From positions 42,467 to 106,466 of the forward strand of contig JALUWX010000006.1 of NCBI GenBank assembly GCA_027019265.1: a DNA stretch of 64,000 bases. The letters are read 5' to 3'. Within the stretch, counting starts at the first letter, position 1. Each line of letters begins with the position of its first letter. Origin of the DNA: Phycisphaerales bacterium. Lineage in GTDB: Bacteria; Planctomycetota; Phycisphaerae; Phycisphaerales; UBA1924. The position numbers and the translations under genes were made by a program. Positions 47,265 to 56,970 of this stretch are shown here, piece after piece. The notes under the pieces are model-generated. The model did not search any database. It worked only from the letters and a program-made list of their open reading frames with translations, and was not told the origin of the DNA.

Positions 47265-47696
47265 CTATCGGATCACGGGGAGGAGAAGCGCGATCGAGCA
47301 CATACAGAGACACAGTGTGGTGTTCGGACCGGGTCTCCCTGGATAGACCGACGTGTCGCTCTTCAGTGGGGATACGAGCAGTGAATCGATCCCGAGATTG
47401 ACTTGAAGAAGGTACTGGATCGCGGTGAGGAATCCGATGACTCCGGCGACAAGTGCGCTGATGAGTACCGTGGTTCGGTTCTGAGTTTGACTTCCGAGGA
47501 GCGCGAACGCACACGCAAAGAGTCCGAGCGCCGTGTTGAACTGCATCGGTTCGGATGTTTCGCTGATTCGGACGATGTGGGTGACACCGAAGATCCAGCT
47601 GAGGAGGACGGCCGTCGTCAGCAGCAGTACGGACAACGAAGCGATCCAAACCATTCGGTTCGTCGTGCTGCAAGCTGGTACATTGGTTCGTCGCAC
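47265..47696 (-). CDS. N-terminal membrane fragment of the interrupted sensor kinase
   Basis: 143 codons from ATG 47696 to the TAG at 47265. Four predicted membrane helices and no catalytic part. Same frame as the kinase downstream. If expressed alone it would be a truncated sensor. Confidence 0.55.
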   Translation of the reverse strand: MRRTNVPACSTTNRMVWIASLSVLLLTTAVLLSWIFGVTHIVRISETSEPMQFNTALGLFACAFALLGSQTQNRTTVLISALVAGVIGFLTAIQYLLQVNLGIDSLLVSPLKSDTSVYPGRPGPNTTLCLCMCSIALLLPVIR

Positions 47697-47926
47697 GTGC
47701 GGCCCTTGCGTGGAGTGGGGTTGGATACAGAACCGTGTGATCTATCGTCACAAGATCACAAGATTCTCAATCCGGACAGCGGAATCCCGAACCGGATGTG
47801 CTTTCAACACACCCAATATGGGCATCACGGGTCTGAGGAATTGCCCAAACTCGGTGGTCATTCTGGCTGATACAACGGACATGGATATTTGCACCTACCC
47901 GCGAACCCGAAGGGATTCCCAAGGTG

Positions 47927-49510
47927 ATGAGCGGACTCGATAGCCAACCAATCCAAGCGGTGCTTGTGGACGACAACGGGGATCATCTGAATCTCTTGGC
48001 TTGTGCTCTCGAGAACACGATGAACAACAGGGCCCAGTTCGTGGTCCACAAATACAGGGATCCGCATGTCGCGCTCGCGGAGCTGCCGGCGGAAGGTCCC
48101 GCGATCATCCTGTGCGACTATCAGCTCGGGAGCACGTCTGGGATCGAGTGGCTGAACGATTTTGAACGCGCCGAGATCGGCCCGGTCATCATCATCACTT
48201 CGAGCGGCGATCAGCAGATCGCTGCGGAGGCGTTCCGGAACGGCGCCTCGGATTACCTGGATAAATCAGTCGCGTTCGAGAACCCGCACGAGTTCGAACA
48301 ACGGATCCACGATGCGCTGCGCCGGTTTACACTCGAGAACGCGAACAAGACGCTGACCCGGCAGCTGAAGCTTTCGAACACCGAACTCCGAGAGACGAAC
48401 ACGCGGCTGAGCGAGCTCGCTGATACCGCACACCGATTCGTCGAGGATGTTGCCCATGAGTTCCGTACGCCCCTCGCGGTGATCATGGAGTTCGCGAGCA
48501 TCATCTCCGACGGCCTGGGCGGTGAGGTCACCCCTGCACAGCGCGAGTATCTCGAGTTCATCACGTCAGCGACGAGCGATCTGACACAGCTCGTCGATGA
48601 CTTCCTCGATTCCGGGAAGCTGAGGGCAGGCACACTCCGGGTCGAGCGCAAGCCGCAGAATATTCTGCATGTTCTCGAAGACCTGCTTCCGATCGTGAGG
48701 GCGCGGGGATCGATCAAGAATGTCGATGTCGCCTGCGAGTGCCCGACCAATCTTCCATACGTCTACGTCGATGCTGAAAAGACACGTCGGACGATCGTCA
48801 ATCTCGTCGTCAACGCGATCAAGTTCTCGAACCCGGGACAATCGGTGCGGATCTGGGCGGAACAGGACTCGGACGACATGATCCGGATCGGTGTCAGCGA
48901 CATGGGGCCGGGTATGTCACCCGAACAGGTCCAGCAGCTCTTCAAGCGATTCGAGCAAGGCACACCCGATACACAGATCTCGGCGAAGGGATTCGGGCTC
49001 GGTCTGTGCATTGTGAAAGAGCTGGTCGCGATCAATCTCGGCTCCGTGTCTGTGAGCAGCGTGCTCGGCGAGGGCTCAACCTTCTCGGTCACGGTGCCCA
49101 TCGCGGGTGCCAAACATGTGCTCTACGCGTTCATCGCTCGAGCGCTCGAGCGGGATCGGAACGGGCGTGTCCATGCGACCTCTCTGCGTGTGAATGTCCC
49201 CAAGCTGGACATGAACGGGATCCGCATGTTTGTGGCGTCGGTCTGTCATCCGAACGACATCGTGCTTCCTGGAATCGAGGACGGACAGGTCGTGATCTTG
49301 AGTGATGGATCCGACTGGACCGAACTGAATGAACGTCTGTCTCGGATGAGCTCTGACAGGATCAGCCGGCTCAGCGACCAATCAGAATCACCGTTCTCGA
49401 TCGAACCGCTCGGTTCGTGGTCGATCTATGCGGCCTCTGACCAGATATCCGAATTGATCGATCATACCCACGAGGAGTTTTATCATGGGGAAGTCAGTAC
49501 TCATTGTTGA
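47927..49510 (+). CDS. Receiver-histidine kinase hybrid protein
   Basis: 527 residues, no membrane segment. Receiver domain first (AVLVDDNGDHL, phospho-Asp in IILCDYQLGSTSG, Lys in SDYLDKSVAF), then a coiled-coil linker (LENANKTLTRQLKLSNTELR), HisKA with DVAHEFRTPLAVIMEFASII, HATPase with NLVVNAIKFSNPGQS, SDMGPGMSPEQVQQ and GFGLGLCIVKELV. The last 130 residues (HVLYAFIARALERDRNGRVH onward) form an extra domain I do not recognise. The receiver-first order suits a protein that accepts phosphate from another kinase. It is divergent from the interrupted sensor kinase and overlaps the next receiver gene by 26 bases. Confidence 0.85.
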   Translation: MSGLDSQPIQAVLVDDNGDHLNLLACALENTMNNRAQFVVHKYRDPHVALAELPAEGPAIILCDYQLGSTSGIEWLNDFERAEIGPVIIITSSGDQQIAAEAFRNGASDYLDKSVAFENPHEFEQRIHDALRRFTLENANKTLTRQLKLSNTELRETNTRLSELADTAHRFVEDVAHEFRTPLAVIMEFASIISDGLGGEVTPAQREYLEFITSATSDLTQLVDDFLDSGKLRAGTLRVERKPQNILHVLEDLLPIVRARGSIKNVDVACECPTNLPYVYVDAEKTRRTIVNLVVNAIKFSNPGQSVRIWAEQDSDDMIRIGVSDMGPGMSPEQVQQLFKRFEQGTPDTQISAKGFGLGLCIVKELVAINLGSVSVSSVLGEGSTFSVTVPIAGAKHVLYAFIARALERDRNGRVHATSLRVNVPKLDMNGIRMFVASVCHPNDIVLPGIEDGQVVILSDGSDWTELNERLSRMSSDRISRLSDQSESPFSIEPLGSWSIYAASDQISELIDHTHEEFYHGEVSTHC

Positions 49511-49892
49511 TGACGAACCCGGGATCACCGCGGCGTTGATGACACGGATTCAGCACGCGGGCTACGAGGTATTCCACGCGATCAACGGACTCGCTGGAGT
49601 CGAGGCCGCGGCGATCCATCGTCCGGACATCGTCATCCTGGATATCCGGATGCCCGACATCGATGGGTACGACGCTTGCTCACGGATCAAGCGGATCCCG
49701 GGGCTTGAAGAGACCCCGATCGTGTTTCTGTCAGCGAATGTGCAGGACATGGCGCGTCAGCGTGCTTACGAAGTTGGAGGATCGGGGTTTCTGAGCAAGC
49801 CTTACAAGGCGAGTGAGGTTCTCGCGTCGATCGAGGTTCATGTCGGGGTTCCCGATTCAGAGAACAAGGAAGGCGTGAACCATGCCGCTTGA
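49485..49892 (+). CDS. Single-domain response regulator
   Basis: 135 residues, receiver only: VLIVDDEPGITAAL, phospho-Asp in DIVILDIRMPDIDGY, Ser in IVFLSANVQD, Lys in GFLSKPYKASEV. No DNA-binding or enzymatic output. It overlaps the upstream hybrid-kinase gene by 26 bases and the next receiver gene by 11 bases, so all are probably translated from one message. Confidence 0.88.
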   Translation: MGKSVLIVDDEPGITAALMTRIQHAGYEVFHAINGLAGVEAAAIHRPDIVILDIRMPDIDGYDACSRIKRIPGLEETPIVFLSANVQDMARQRAYEVGGSGFLSKPYKASEVLASIEVHVGVPDSENKEGVNHAA

Positions 49893-50298
49893 GAGACTTT
49901 CGATTCTCCTTGTGGACAACGACGAAGCGATGCTCGCAGCGGTGAGCACCCGGTTGTCCGCCCTTCGCGCTTCGTGTGTGTGCGCGAGAACGGGTGGACA
50001 GGCCTTGTCGATTTTCAAGGAACGTGTGTTTGATCTTGTCATCACCGATCTGAACATGCCCGGAGGCGACGGGATCACACTCGCACGATCGATCCGGGAT
50101 ACCGGGAACACACCCGTCCTGATCATGACGGGTTTCCGTGAACGGTTTCAAACCATGATCGATTCGATTGATGGGGTCCGCGTCCTCCGGAAGCCGTTCA
50201 CGAACGAACAACTCGTTCGTGAGATCCAAGGGCTTCTCGGGAAGGAAACGAGCCCCTGCCCGGATCACGCGCCCTCACTGGTTGAACTCCATGACTGA
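49882..50298 (+). CDS. Single-domain response regulator
   Basis: 138 residues, receiver only: ILLVDNDEAMLAAV (the second acidic residue of the usual Asp-Asp pair is Asn), phospho-Asp in LVITDLNMPGGDGI, Thr in VLIMTGFRER, Lys in VRVLRKPFTNEQL. A C-terminal tail of 20 residues has no motif. Possibly a phosphate sink or relay element in the four-gene cluster. Confidence 0.86.
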   Translation: MPLERLSILLVDNDEAMLAAVSTRLSALRASCVCARTGGQALSIFKERVFDLVITDLNMPGGDGITLARSIRDTGNTPVLIMTGFRERFQTMIDSIDGVRVLRKPFTNEQLVREIQGLLGKETSPCPDHAPSLVELHD

Positions 50299-50322
50299 CC
50301 TGAACTCCTCTGGGGATACCCG

Positions 50323-50748
50323 ATGACACACAAAGTCTTGATCGCGGATGACGACACCCGGCTACTGAAGGCACTCAGCGTTCGTTTACAGCGCGAAGGA
50401 CTTTCCACGATCCTGACGAGCGATGCGTACCAAGCGCTCGACCGGACCCGGCACGAACTACCCGATGTGCTCGTGCTCGATATCAATATGCCCGCGGGGA
50501 GCGGATTCAGTGTCCAGGAACGGCTTGAGCAGATCCCCGAGATCGCGCATACACCCGTGATCTATATCACGGGAATGGATCCATCCATCACCAAGCACCA
50601 CGACGTGGCGCGTCACGCGTTCCGTGTGCTCCAAAAACCTTTCTCAAGCGAAGAGTTCATCTCTTGTGTGCTTGAGGCGCTCCGTTTCAGGGAGGAGATC
50701 CGGGATTGCCTGGTCATCGGAGATGACACGGACGACCCGATCTTCTGA
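50323..50748 (+). CDS. Single-domain response regulator
   Basis: 141 residues, receiver only: VLIADDDTRLLKAL, phospho-Asp in VLVLDINMPAGSGF, Thr in VIYITGMDPS, Lys in FRVLQKPFSSEEF. Last gene of the plus-strand signalling run, 24 bases after its neighbour. A hairpin follows 31 bases after the stop. Confidence 0.86.
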   Translation: MTHKVLIADDDTRLLKALSVRLQREGLSTILTSDAYQALDRTRHELPDVLVLDINMPAGSGFSVQERLEQIPEIAHTPVIYITGMDPSITKHHDVARHAFRVLQKPFSSEEFISCVLEALRFREEIRDCLVIGDDTDDPIF

Positions 50749-50779
50749 TGGATCACGAGTGACTCAGACAAACAGAAAG

Positions 50780-50807
50780 GGCGGGAGCGACTCTGGCCGC
50801 TCCCGCC
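50780..50807 (-). terminator. Terminator between convergent genes
   Basis: GGCGGGAGCG (50780-50789) and CGCTCCCGCC (50798-50807) form a perfect 10-bp stem with an 8-base loop. On the minus strand it is followed by CTTTCTGTTTG, a T-rich tail, so it mainly ends the protease transcript; it may also stop plus-strand reading. Confidence 0.75.
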
Positions 50808-50840
50808 TGGATATCCATCATTCAGCCCAACTGAGCAAGA

Positions 50841-53800
50841 TCAGGGGCAGCCGGCGTTCAGATCCATCAGGAACGAACTGATGTCGAAGAAGTCAAACTC
50901 GTTGTCGCCGTTGTAATCCGCGAGGGGATCCTCGGCGCTGAAGAGTGTCAAGAACGCGCTGATGTCGAAGAAATCGAGTTCGCCGTCGCCCGTGTAATCC
51001 GGACGGCAGGCGGAGATCTCTGTGATCCCTTCGAACACGATGTCATCGATATTCCAGCCGTGGTACACGACCGAAGTATCGGTGGTTCCCATGATCCAGC
51101 GGACCCGGACATCGCTCTGATCGTCGGCCATTCCCGAGATGTCGTAGGACACGCTCGTCCACGACGATTCGCTCATGGACGTGCTGAAATCGTTCTCCCA
51201 AATGGTTTCCCAGCTTCCGCCGTTCACGCTGACCTGGATGACGGCGTGGTCATACTGGGAACGTTCGACCCCGAGCCAACGCTCGAATGTGAGCGTGACC
51301 TGGGTGACGCCCGTGAAGTCGAGCGACTCGGAAGTCAGGAACTGCTGTGGCATGTTGTTGGGATAGTCGCCGTTCAGGTTGTACCCGTAGACATTGTCGC
51401 CCGTCGCGCCGGATGAAGGATCCCCGCTGGATCCGGCTGGTTGACCGAAGGCCCAAGCACCCGTCGTGTCCCAGCCGGGGTTGGTGTCATCGACGAGGAA
51501 TGAGTAGACGGGCTGAGGTCCACCGACGGTGACGGAAACCGTCCCGACATTGGACTCGCCGCCGTCGGGAGCTGTGCCGCCGTCATCAGCGATGTACGTG
51601 AAGGACACGACACCTTGGTAGTTGTTCGCCGGGACGAACTCCACCATGTCGCCCTGCGAAGCAAGGACATGGGGGACACTGACGATCTGCGAACCACTCC
51701 CAACATCGAAGATGGTGCCCGTGCTCGGGAGCGAGACCACGGAGTACGTAAGCTCACCCGGACGCTCGGGCAGACCATCATCGGCGCCAGCGAGCTGGAC
51801 GATGATGGTCTCATTGATGGGGGTCTGGACGGAGACATCTGCGGCATACGGCGCACGGGGGCCGCACGAGTCGTAGACACTCAGATCCGAAGCGATGAAG
51901 TCAGGATCCTGACCATTGCCCTCGGAGAGACCGATGACGGCATCGTTCGAGTCGAGGGAGATCCACGACATGGCGATGGTGCCGTCGTAGTAGAGTTCGA
52001 TCTGGAACGAGTTCGAGTTGTTCCCGTTGTGCTCGGGGACACCATCGAAGGTCACGACGACACGGTCACCCAGCTCGAGGTACGAGACGTTCCCGCCCTG
52101 CGATGGATTCAGGTCGTCGAACAGCGCCGAGACCTGCTTGGCGCTGAAGTGCTCACCGTACGATTCGGAGTACGTCGAGCGGCCGGAGCCAAAGGTAACG
52201 TACCCGTTGGAACCGATGTAGAACTCGTCGTACACCTCTCCGTAGAGCTGGACTGTGTGTCCACCCGAGAGTGAGATTTGCTCCGAATCGTCGTCGGAGA
52301 GCGACACACTCACGCCGCCGGCGGGGGATACGGGGAACACACCCGGGGTGATCGGATCGATACAGGCTTCGTAGCCCTCGACGGTCGCGACCGGACGGAA
52401 CTCAACTCGAGAGCCCACGAGGTCAATCCCGGAACCGAACTGCTCCGTGAAGAAGTCGGGCACATCGGGGGTGGTGAAGGCATAGCCCACGCCGCCGTTG
52501 TCGTCCGTGCTCATGTTGCCCGCCTGGTCGGTCGCATCGACCACGAATACGTAGTCGTGCTCGTCCTGGAGACCCGTCATCGCGACGTCATGGGACGTGC
52601 TGAGCGAGTTAGAACCAGCGGACTGGGTCAGCGAACCGATGGTTTCGCCGTAGCGGACCGTGATCGACGAGGGTTCGTCGAGAGTCACGCTCGCGACCGC
52701 GGCACGGGGCTCGATGTCCGTCGCGCTGGCGCTCAGGACCATCGGCGCGGTGCAATCCACGGTGGCCGTCGAGTCGTTGAAGACACCGAAGTTGCCTTCA
52801 CCGTCGTCCGCGTCGATGTAGGTCGCGGTGATCGTGTCACCCTCGTTGACCCCGAGATCGGCGCCGCCGGAGCTTGAGAAGGTGAAAGAACCGGTGAACG
52901 CGGCGGATTCCGCGGCCGTCTCGGTCAGGGTCAGCATGAAGCCCGCATCGGTGGTGGACGAGATCATGACATCGACCGTGTCAACGACCTCGTCGGAGGT
53001 GTTGAGATCGCAGTCGATGACCTGGACGTTGAGGGATCCGTCGCACTGGACGCGCGAACCGCTCATCGAGATGAGCCCGTTCGAGGAGCAGTTGACGAGG
53101 AACCCGTTCGAGACCACACCGAAGCCCTGGGTCGCGCCGACGGCGACATTGAACCCGGACACCTCGACGGTGTACGCGCCGGGCGCAGCGTTGTCGATCA
53201 CGACCTGCTCGATGTTGTTGATCCCGTCACGCGTGGTCCGGACGGCCGGAGCGCTGGGGTTGCTCGGATCGAGGGTCCACGGCATATGGATGTTCGACGA
53301 GGAGTCGATGACCCGGATGTCGAGATCGTTGACGAGCACGGGATCGACGTTCGGGGTCCCCGGCGCGTCGTCCCAGGCCATCGTGACCTTGAGCTCGGAG
53401 TCGTTCTCGCCGATGATCACGACGAAGCGATAGATGTCGCCCTGACCGACCTCGGCTTCAACGACGTTCTCCGCGATGACCGCATCGACGGCCGCATCCG
53501 CTCGGACGGAGCCGTACCCGTACTGGTAGTCCGGGCCGGTGTTCCCACGATCGACGGCGGTGTTCGCGAGGATCGCTTTGAGGGTCGAGTTCCGTAGATC
53601 GTCACGATCCGGGAAGGAGAGGCGGTACTGCTCGAGGATGAGCGCGGAGATCCCACAGACAGTGGGGGAGGCCATCGATGTCCCGCACTTGACGCTGTAT
53701 CCGGCAGGATTCAATGACGATGTTGAAAGCACGCCGCCGTCGCCGCCGACCTGACACCCCGGAGCGGAGATGTCGGGCTTGATGCGACCGTCATCCACAG

Positions 53801-55223
53801 GACCCCACGAGGAGAAGCTCGAAGTGAGGTCTGTGTCCGAATCGACGGAGCCGACGGTGATGTGGTTCTTCGCGCCGGCGGGTGGCGCGGTGGAGAAGTA
53901 CTCGCCGAAGTTGCCGTTGTCGTCGCCGAGACAGCGGGAGGTCTGGCGCTCGTTGCCGTTCGCCCAAACGATCCGGAAGGGATTGCCGAGTGAACCGCGC
54001 GCGATCGCATCGATCAGGGCGCCGGTCGCGCCGTAGTTCCCTGTCCAGTCACAGGGGTAGCCGTTGGGCGCGGTGTTCGTCCCGATGGAGTTGTTCGAGA
54101 TGTGCGCACCGTAGACATTGATCGCTTCGGTGTAGTCATCCTCGATGTCGCCGGGGTCGGTGTACAGGAAGCCCTGCATGAGCCCCCCGGGTTGCTCGAA
54201 CCCGTAGGAGATGAGGTTCACACCCGGCGCCATACCGCGGTTGTTGTAGGTGGCTGTCCCATCCCCTCCGACCGTCCCACCGACGTGCGTTGCGTGGTCC
54301 GAGGTATTCGCCGTGTCGGACATCCCGATCGTGAGACGAGAACCAAAGTCGTTGTGGTTCGCCATCTTCCCGCCGTCGTAGATCAATACATTGACACCCG
54401 TGCCGTCGAGCCCGTAGGGGGCTGCATTGACGAGATCGACATTGGTGAGCGCACGGTTCTCGGCATTAAGCTCGGCCATGGGGGGGAGCGGGGGCTCGAC
54501 CCACATGATGGAATCGTCCATCGCGAGCTGGTCGATCTGAGAGAGATGCATGTGGAGCACGGCCGCGTTGATCGAACGGATCTGCGAAGCGACCGTCGCG
54601 TGGAGCTGACGACTCAGGCGTTGGGACTCGGTCTTGTGGTCAACGTCCTGATGGAACATCACGACGACAGCAACAAGCGGATCCGCACCGGCCTTCTCGA
54701 ACTCCTCGCGTGAGACCATCCCCCGGTCGAAGGATTCGCGGAGCTTGCCCTGACGGGTGGGCTCGTCGAGCGAGATCATCCAGTCGTTGAGCCGGCCCGT
54801 GAGGAGGTCGCCGTGGAGCTTCTGGTGACGTTCGATCTCCGTGACCATCCGGATCGGGGCGTTCCCGAGCGCACCGAGGTCCGCACCGTCCCGGAGGTTC
54901 GCGAAATAGGTCGTCGAACCGAGGGACGAGAGGAGGTCCAGACCCTTTGCGGCGAGGTCGTCGCGCTGGGCTTGGGACAGGGGACGCTCGAAGCGCACGA
55001 GCACGTGCGACGCATCTTCGCGCGAGGAGAGTGTCTGGAGCGAACTCCGGATCTGGGATTGGGACATCGGCGCGAGGCGCTCGATGATCCCCGAACTCCA
55101 ACGGATCTGGTCTTGACGGGTGAGGTCAACGCTGGTCGGCGCACCTGCATAGGTGGTCCCGGCGGCAGCGCAAAGCAACCCCAACACACTCAGCGTGTGT
55201 GTCACACGAGGGCGGATCTGCAT
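50841..55223 (-). CDS. Secreted subtilisin-family serine protease with C-terminal dockerin-like pair
   Basis: 1460 residues from ATG 55223 (GGAGT upstream). Signal peptide (THTLSVLGLLCAAAGTTYAG), a prodomain-like region to about 255, then an S8 domain with triad Asp283 (VNVLIYDGGKM), His313 (SDHATHVGGTVGG) and Ser516 (KCGTSMASPTVCG), oxyanion Asn422 (VWANGN). After the catalytic domain come a pre-peptidase-like jelly roll (VTMAWDDAPGTPNVDPVLVN), several Ig-like beta modules, a PEP-free beta sandwich with GSWETIWENDFSTS, and two dockerin-like loops, DYTGDGELDFFDISAFLTLF and DYNGDNEFDFFDISSFLMDL, ending NAGCP. Probably an extracellular or surface-anchored protease for protein feeding. Confidence 0.9.
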   Translation of the reverse strand: MQIRPRVTHTLSVLGLLCAAAGTTYAGAPTSVDLTRQDQIRWSSGIIERLAPMSQSQIRSSLQTLSSREDASHVLVRFERPLSQAQRDDLAAKGLDLLSSLGSTTYFANLRDGADLGALGNAPIRMVTEIERHQKLHGDLLTGRLNDWMISLDEPTRQGKLRESFDRGMVSREEFEKAGADPLVAVVVMFHQDVDHKTESQRLSRQLHATVASQIRSINAAVLHMHLSQIDQLAMDDSIMWVEPPLPPMAELNAENRALTNVDLVNAAPYGLDGTGVNVLIYDGGKMANHNDFGSRLTIGMSDTANTSDHATHVGGTVGGDGTATYNNRGMAPGVNLISYGFEQPGGLMQGFLYTDPGDIEDDYTEAINVYGAHISNNSIGTNTAPNGYPCDWTGNYGATGALIDAIARGSLGNPFRIVWANGNERQTSRCLGDDNGNFGEYFSTAPPAGAKNHITVGSVDSDTDLTSSFSSWGPVDDGRIKPDISAPGCQVGGDGGVLSTSSLNPAGYSVKCGTSMASPTVCGISALILEQYRLSFPDRDDLRNSTLKAILANTAVDRGNTGPDYQYGYGSVRADAAVDAVIAENVVEAEVGQGDIYRFVVIIGENDSELKVTMAWDDAPGTPNVDPVLVNDLDIRVIDSSSNIHMPWTLDPSNPSAPAVRTTRDGINNIEQVVIDNAAPGAYTVEVSGFNVAVGATQGFGVVSNGFLVNCSSNGLISMSGSRVQCDGSLNVQVIDCDLNTSDEVVDTVDVMISSTTDAGFMLTLTETAAESAAFTGSFTFSSSGGADLGVNEGDTITATYIDADDGEGNFGVFNDSTATVDCTAPMVLSASATDIEPRAAVASVTLDEPSSITVRYGETIGSLTQSAGSNSLSTSHDVAMTGLQDEHDYVFVVDATDQAGNMSTDDNGGVGYAFTTPDVPDFFTEQFGSGIDLVGSRVEFRPVATVEGYEACIDPITPGVFPVSPAGGVSVSLSDDDSEQISLSGGHTVQLYGEVYDEFYIGSNGYVTFGSGRSTYSESYGEHFSAKQVSALFDDLNPSQGGNVSYLELGDRVVVTFDGVPEHNGNNSNSFQIELYYDGTIAMSWISLDSNDAVIGLSEGNGQDPDFIASDLSVYDSCGPRAPYAADVSVQTPINETIIVQLAGADDGLPERPGELTYSVVSLPSTGTIFDVGSGSQIVSVPHVLASQGDMVEFVPANNYQGVVSFTYIADDGGTAPDGGESNVGTVSVTVGGPQPVYSFLVDDTNPGWDTTGAWAFGQPAGSSGDPSSGATGDNVYGYNLNGDYPNNMPQQFLTSESLDFTGVTQVTLTFERWLGVERSQYDHAVIQVSVNGGSWETIWENDFSTSMSESSWTSVSYDISGMADDQSDVRVRWIMGTTDTSVVYHGWNIDDIVFEGITEISACRPDYTGDGELDFFDISAFLTLFSAEDPLADYNGDNEFDFFDISSFLMDLNAGCP

Positions 55224-55535
55224 CGCACAAACTCCAATCTTGTTGAGCAGGAATTCCACACAGAATCGTATGGATAGATCCGAATTTCCCGGAAACTGCT
55301 TCTCCTGTCAAGGGGAAGATACCCGATTTGGAAGCGAAAAAAGATACGATCTCGTACCTGCTATCCCCCCATCAGCAGATCCATCCATTGATCGCCGCCC
55401 AAGTGACTCAGACATTGAGACTTGTGGTTTGGGATGGTTCTCCAGATCCGGGATCCGGATTTGTGCACCACTCATGACCCACGACTCGGGATCAAATATC
55501 GCGGTTTCTGGCCCGGGATGCTCATAGACTCCGGA
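55224..55535. promoter_or_regulatory. Divergent intergenic region between protease and CBS genes
   Basis: 312 bases. On the minus strand TTGACA (55311-55306) is a perfect -35, but the hexamer 17 bases on (GAAATT) is a weak -10. An A-rich stretch lies near 55338-55350. No promoter for the plus-strand CBS gene was clear. Confidence 0.4.
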
Positions 55536-56948
55536 ATGCCAAACACGGAATCAACCACCTGCGCCCGGATCTTTGACAACGTCCTTGAAGCGATCGGGAA
55601 CACCCCGCTCGTCAAGCTCAATCGGATCGCTGATCCTCAGGGGGCTTCGGTCTACGCGAAATGCGAGTTCATGAACCCTGCGGGGTCGATCAAGGACCGG
55701 ATGGCGAACTTCATCATCGCGAAAGCAGAAGAAGAGGGGCTCCTCAAACCGGGTGGGACGATCGTTGAGAACACCTCGGGGAACACGGGGATGGGCGCGG
55801 CGATGACAGCGGCCGCCAAGGGGTACAAGGCCGTCTTCACCATGCCCGACAAGATGTCCCAGGAGAAGATCGACGGGCTCCGCGCGTTCGGCGCGACGGT
55901 CATTATCACGCCGACCGATGTTCCTGGCGATTCCCCCGACCACTACGTCAACGTCGCGAAACGGATCGCGGCGGAGACTCCGAACTCGTTCTATATGGAC
56001 CAGTACCACTCCCAGTGGAACATCGAAGCGCACGAGGTGCTCACGGGGAAAGAACTCTACGAGCAAACTAACGGCGGCGATGTCGATGCGATCGTCATCG
56101 GGACGGGGACCGGGGGAACCGCATCCGGGATCGGTCGCTATTTCAAGAAGATGGGTGCGAGAACCAAGATCATCGGGGTCGATCCGCTCGGTTCGGTGCA
56201 CTATTCGATCTTCCATACGGGCAAGCCCAGCACCCCGTATGTCTACAAGGTTGAGGGACTCGGGGAGGACATCGTGTGCCGGGCGTTCGATCCGAGCGTG
56301 ATCGATGAGATGTACCAGGTCAATGACTATGAGTGCTTCACGACAGCACGCCGGTTGGTTCGTGAAGAAGGGCTCTTCGCCGGAGGATCGTCGGGGGGGA
56401 TGGTTCACATCGCGTGCCAGATCGCGAAGGCGATGAGCCCGGACCAGAAGGTCATCGCGATCTGCCCGGACTCGGGGACGAGATACGTGACGAAGTACCT
56501 GTCTGACGAATGGATGAAGATACACGGGTTCATGGAACCCGAGCGTGGGCTCGGAACAGTGGGGGAGTTGGTCGATCGGAACAAGCCTGTGATCACAGCG
56601 AGCGAGCACGCGACTGTGGGCCAACTCGTCGAACTGATGCGGACCAAGGGGATCTCCCAGATCCCGCTCGTCGATGAGCTCGGCCGCCCCACGGGGATCG
56701 TGCACGAGGTCGATATTCTCCGAGCGCTCCAGGGGAACGACGTGTCCCTCCACGATCTTGCGCCTTCGATCGCGAACGAAGTGGGGGGGGTGCTTCCTCC
56801 ATCCGCGCGGGTCGAAGAGCTGTACGGGATCTTCGGCGCGGACCAGGTCGCGCTCGTCATCGATTCGGGGACGATCATTGGTGTGATCTCGCAGATCGAC
56901 CTGATCGAGCATCTCGCAAAGCACGCCGGCGAAGGAACCCGCCGCTAA
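55536..56948 (+). CDS. Cystathionine beta-synthase
   Basis: 470 residues from ATG 55536 (ATG 55518 is also in frame). Condenses homocysteine with serine to cystathionine. The PLP domain has IGNTPLVKLNRIAD, CEFMNPAGSIKDRMANFIIA (Lys in the Schiff base), ENTSGNTGMGAAM, IVIGTGTGGTASGIGRYFKK and GLFAGGSSGGM. Two C-terminal CBS domains follow (ATVGQLVELMRTKGISQIPL, VDELGRPTGIVHEVD; FGADQVALVIDSGTIIGVIS), which in mammals bind the activator SAM. No N-terminal heme motif is seen. The cystathionine lyase gene begins 22 bases later, completing the homocysteine-to-cysteine route. Confidence 0.93.
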   Translation: MPNTESTTCARIFDNVLEAIGNTPLVKLNRIADPQGASVYAKCEFMNPAGSIKDRMANFIIAKAEEEGLLKPGGTIVENTSGNTGMGAAMTAAAKGYKAVFTMPDKMSQEKIDGLRAFGATVIITPTDVPGDSPDHYVNVAKRIAAETPNSFYMDQYHSQWNIEAHEVLTGKELYEQTNGGDVDAIVIGTGTGGTASGIGRYFKKMGARTKIIGVDPLGSVHYSIFHTGKPSTPYVYKVEGLGEDIVCRAFDPSVIDEMYQVNDYECFTTARRLVREEGLFAGGSSGGMVHIACQIAKAMSPDQKVIAICPDSGTRYVTKYLSDEWMKIHGFMEPERGLGTVGELVDRNKPVITASEHATVGQLVELMRTKGISQIPLVDELGRPTGIVHEVDILRALQGNDVSLHDLAPSIANEVGGVLPPSARVEELYGIFGADQVALVIDSGTIIGVISQIDLIEHLAKHAGEGTRR

Positions 56949-56970
56949 TCTACGCACGGAGGAGCAGAGC

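Larger units (their letters stand above)
45075..47696 (-). pseudogene. Full-length sensor kinase gene interrupted by one in-frame TAG
   Basis: Without the TAG at 47267-47265 the frame would run from ATG 47696 to 45075 and encode an 873-residue kinase. The upstream part (residues 1-143) has membrane segments WIASLSVLLLTTAVLLSWIF, MQFNTALGLFACAFALLG, TTVLISALVAGVIGFLTAIQ and PGRPGPNTTLCLCMCSIALL, and the codons just after the stop continue with GSGFIVNIGGLVTILAAVSI and later PGMSPQTAISFFLIGSGIAG. Paired PGR(P/M)(G/S)PNTA-type segments are a common N-terminal sensor layout, so both parts belong to one gene. A single base change (for example CAG or TGG to TAG), read error, or stop read-through are the options. 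Confidence 0.65.
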
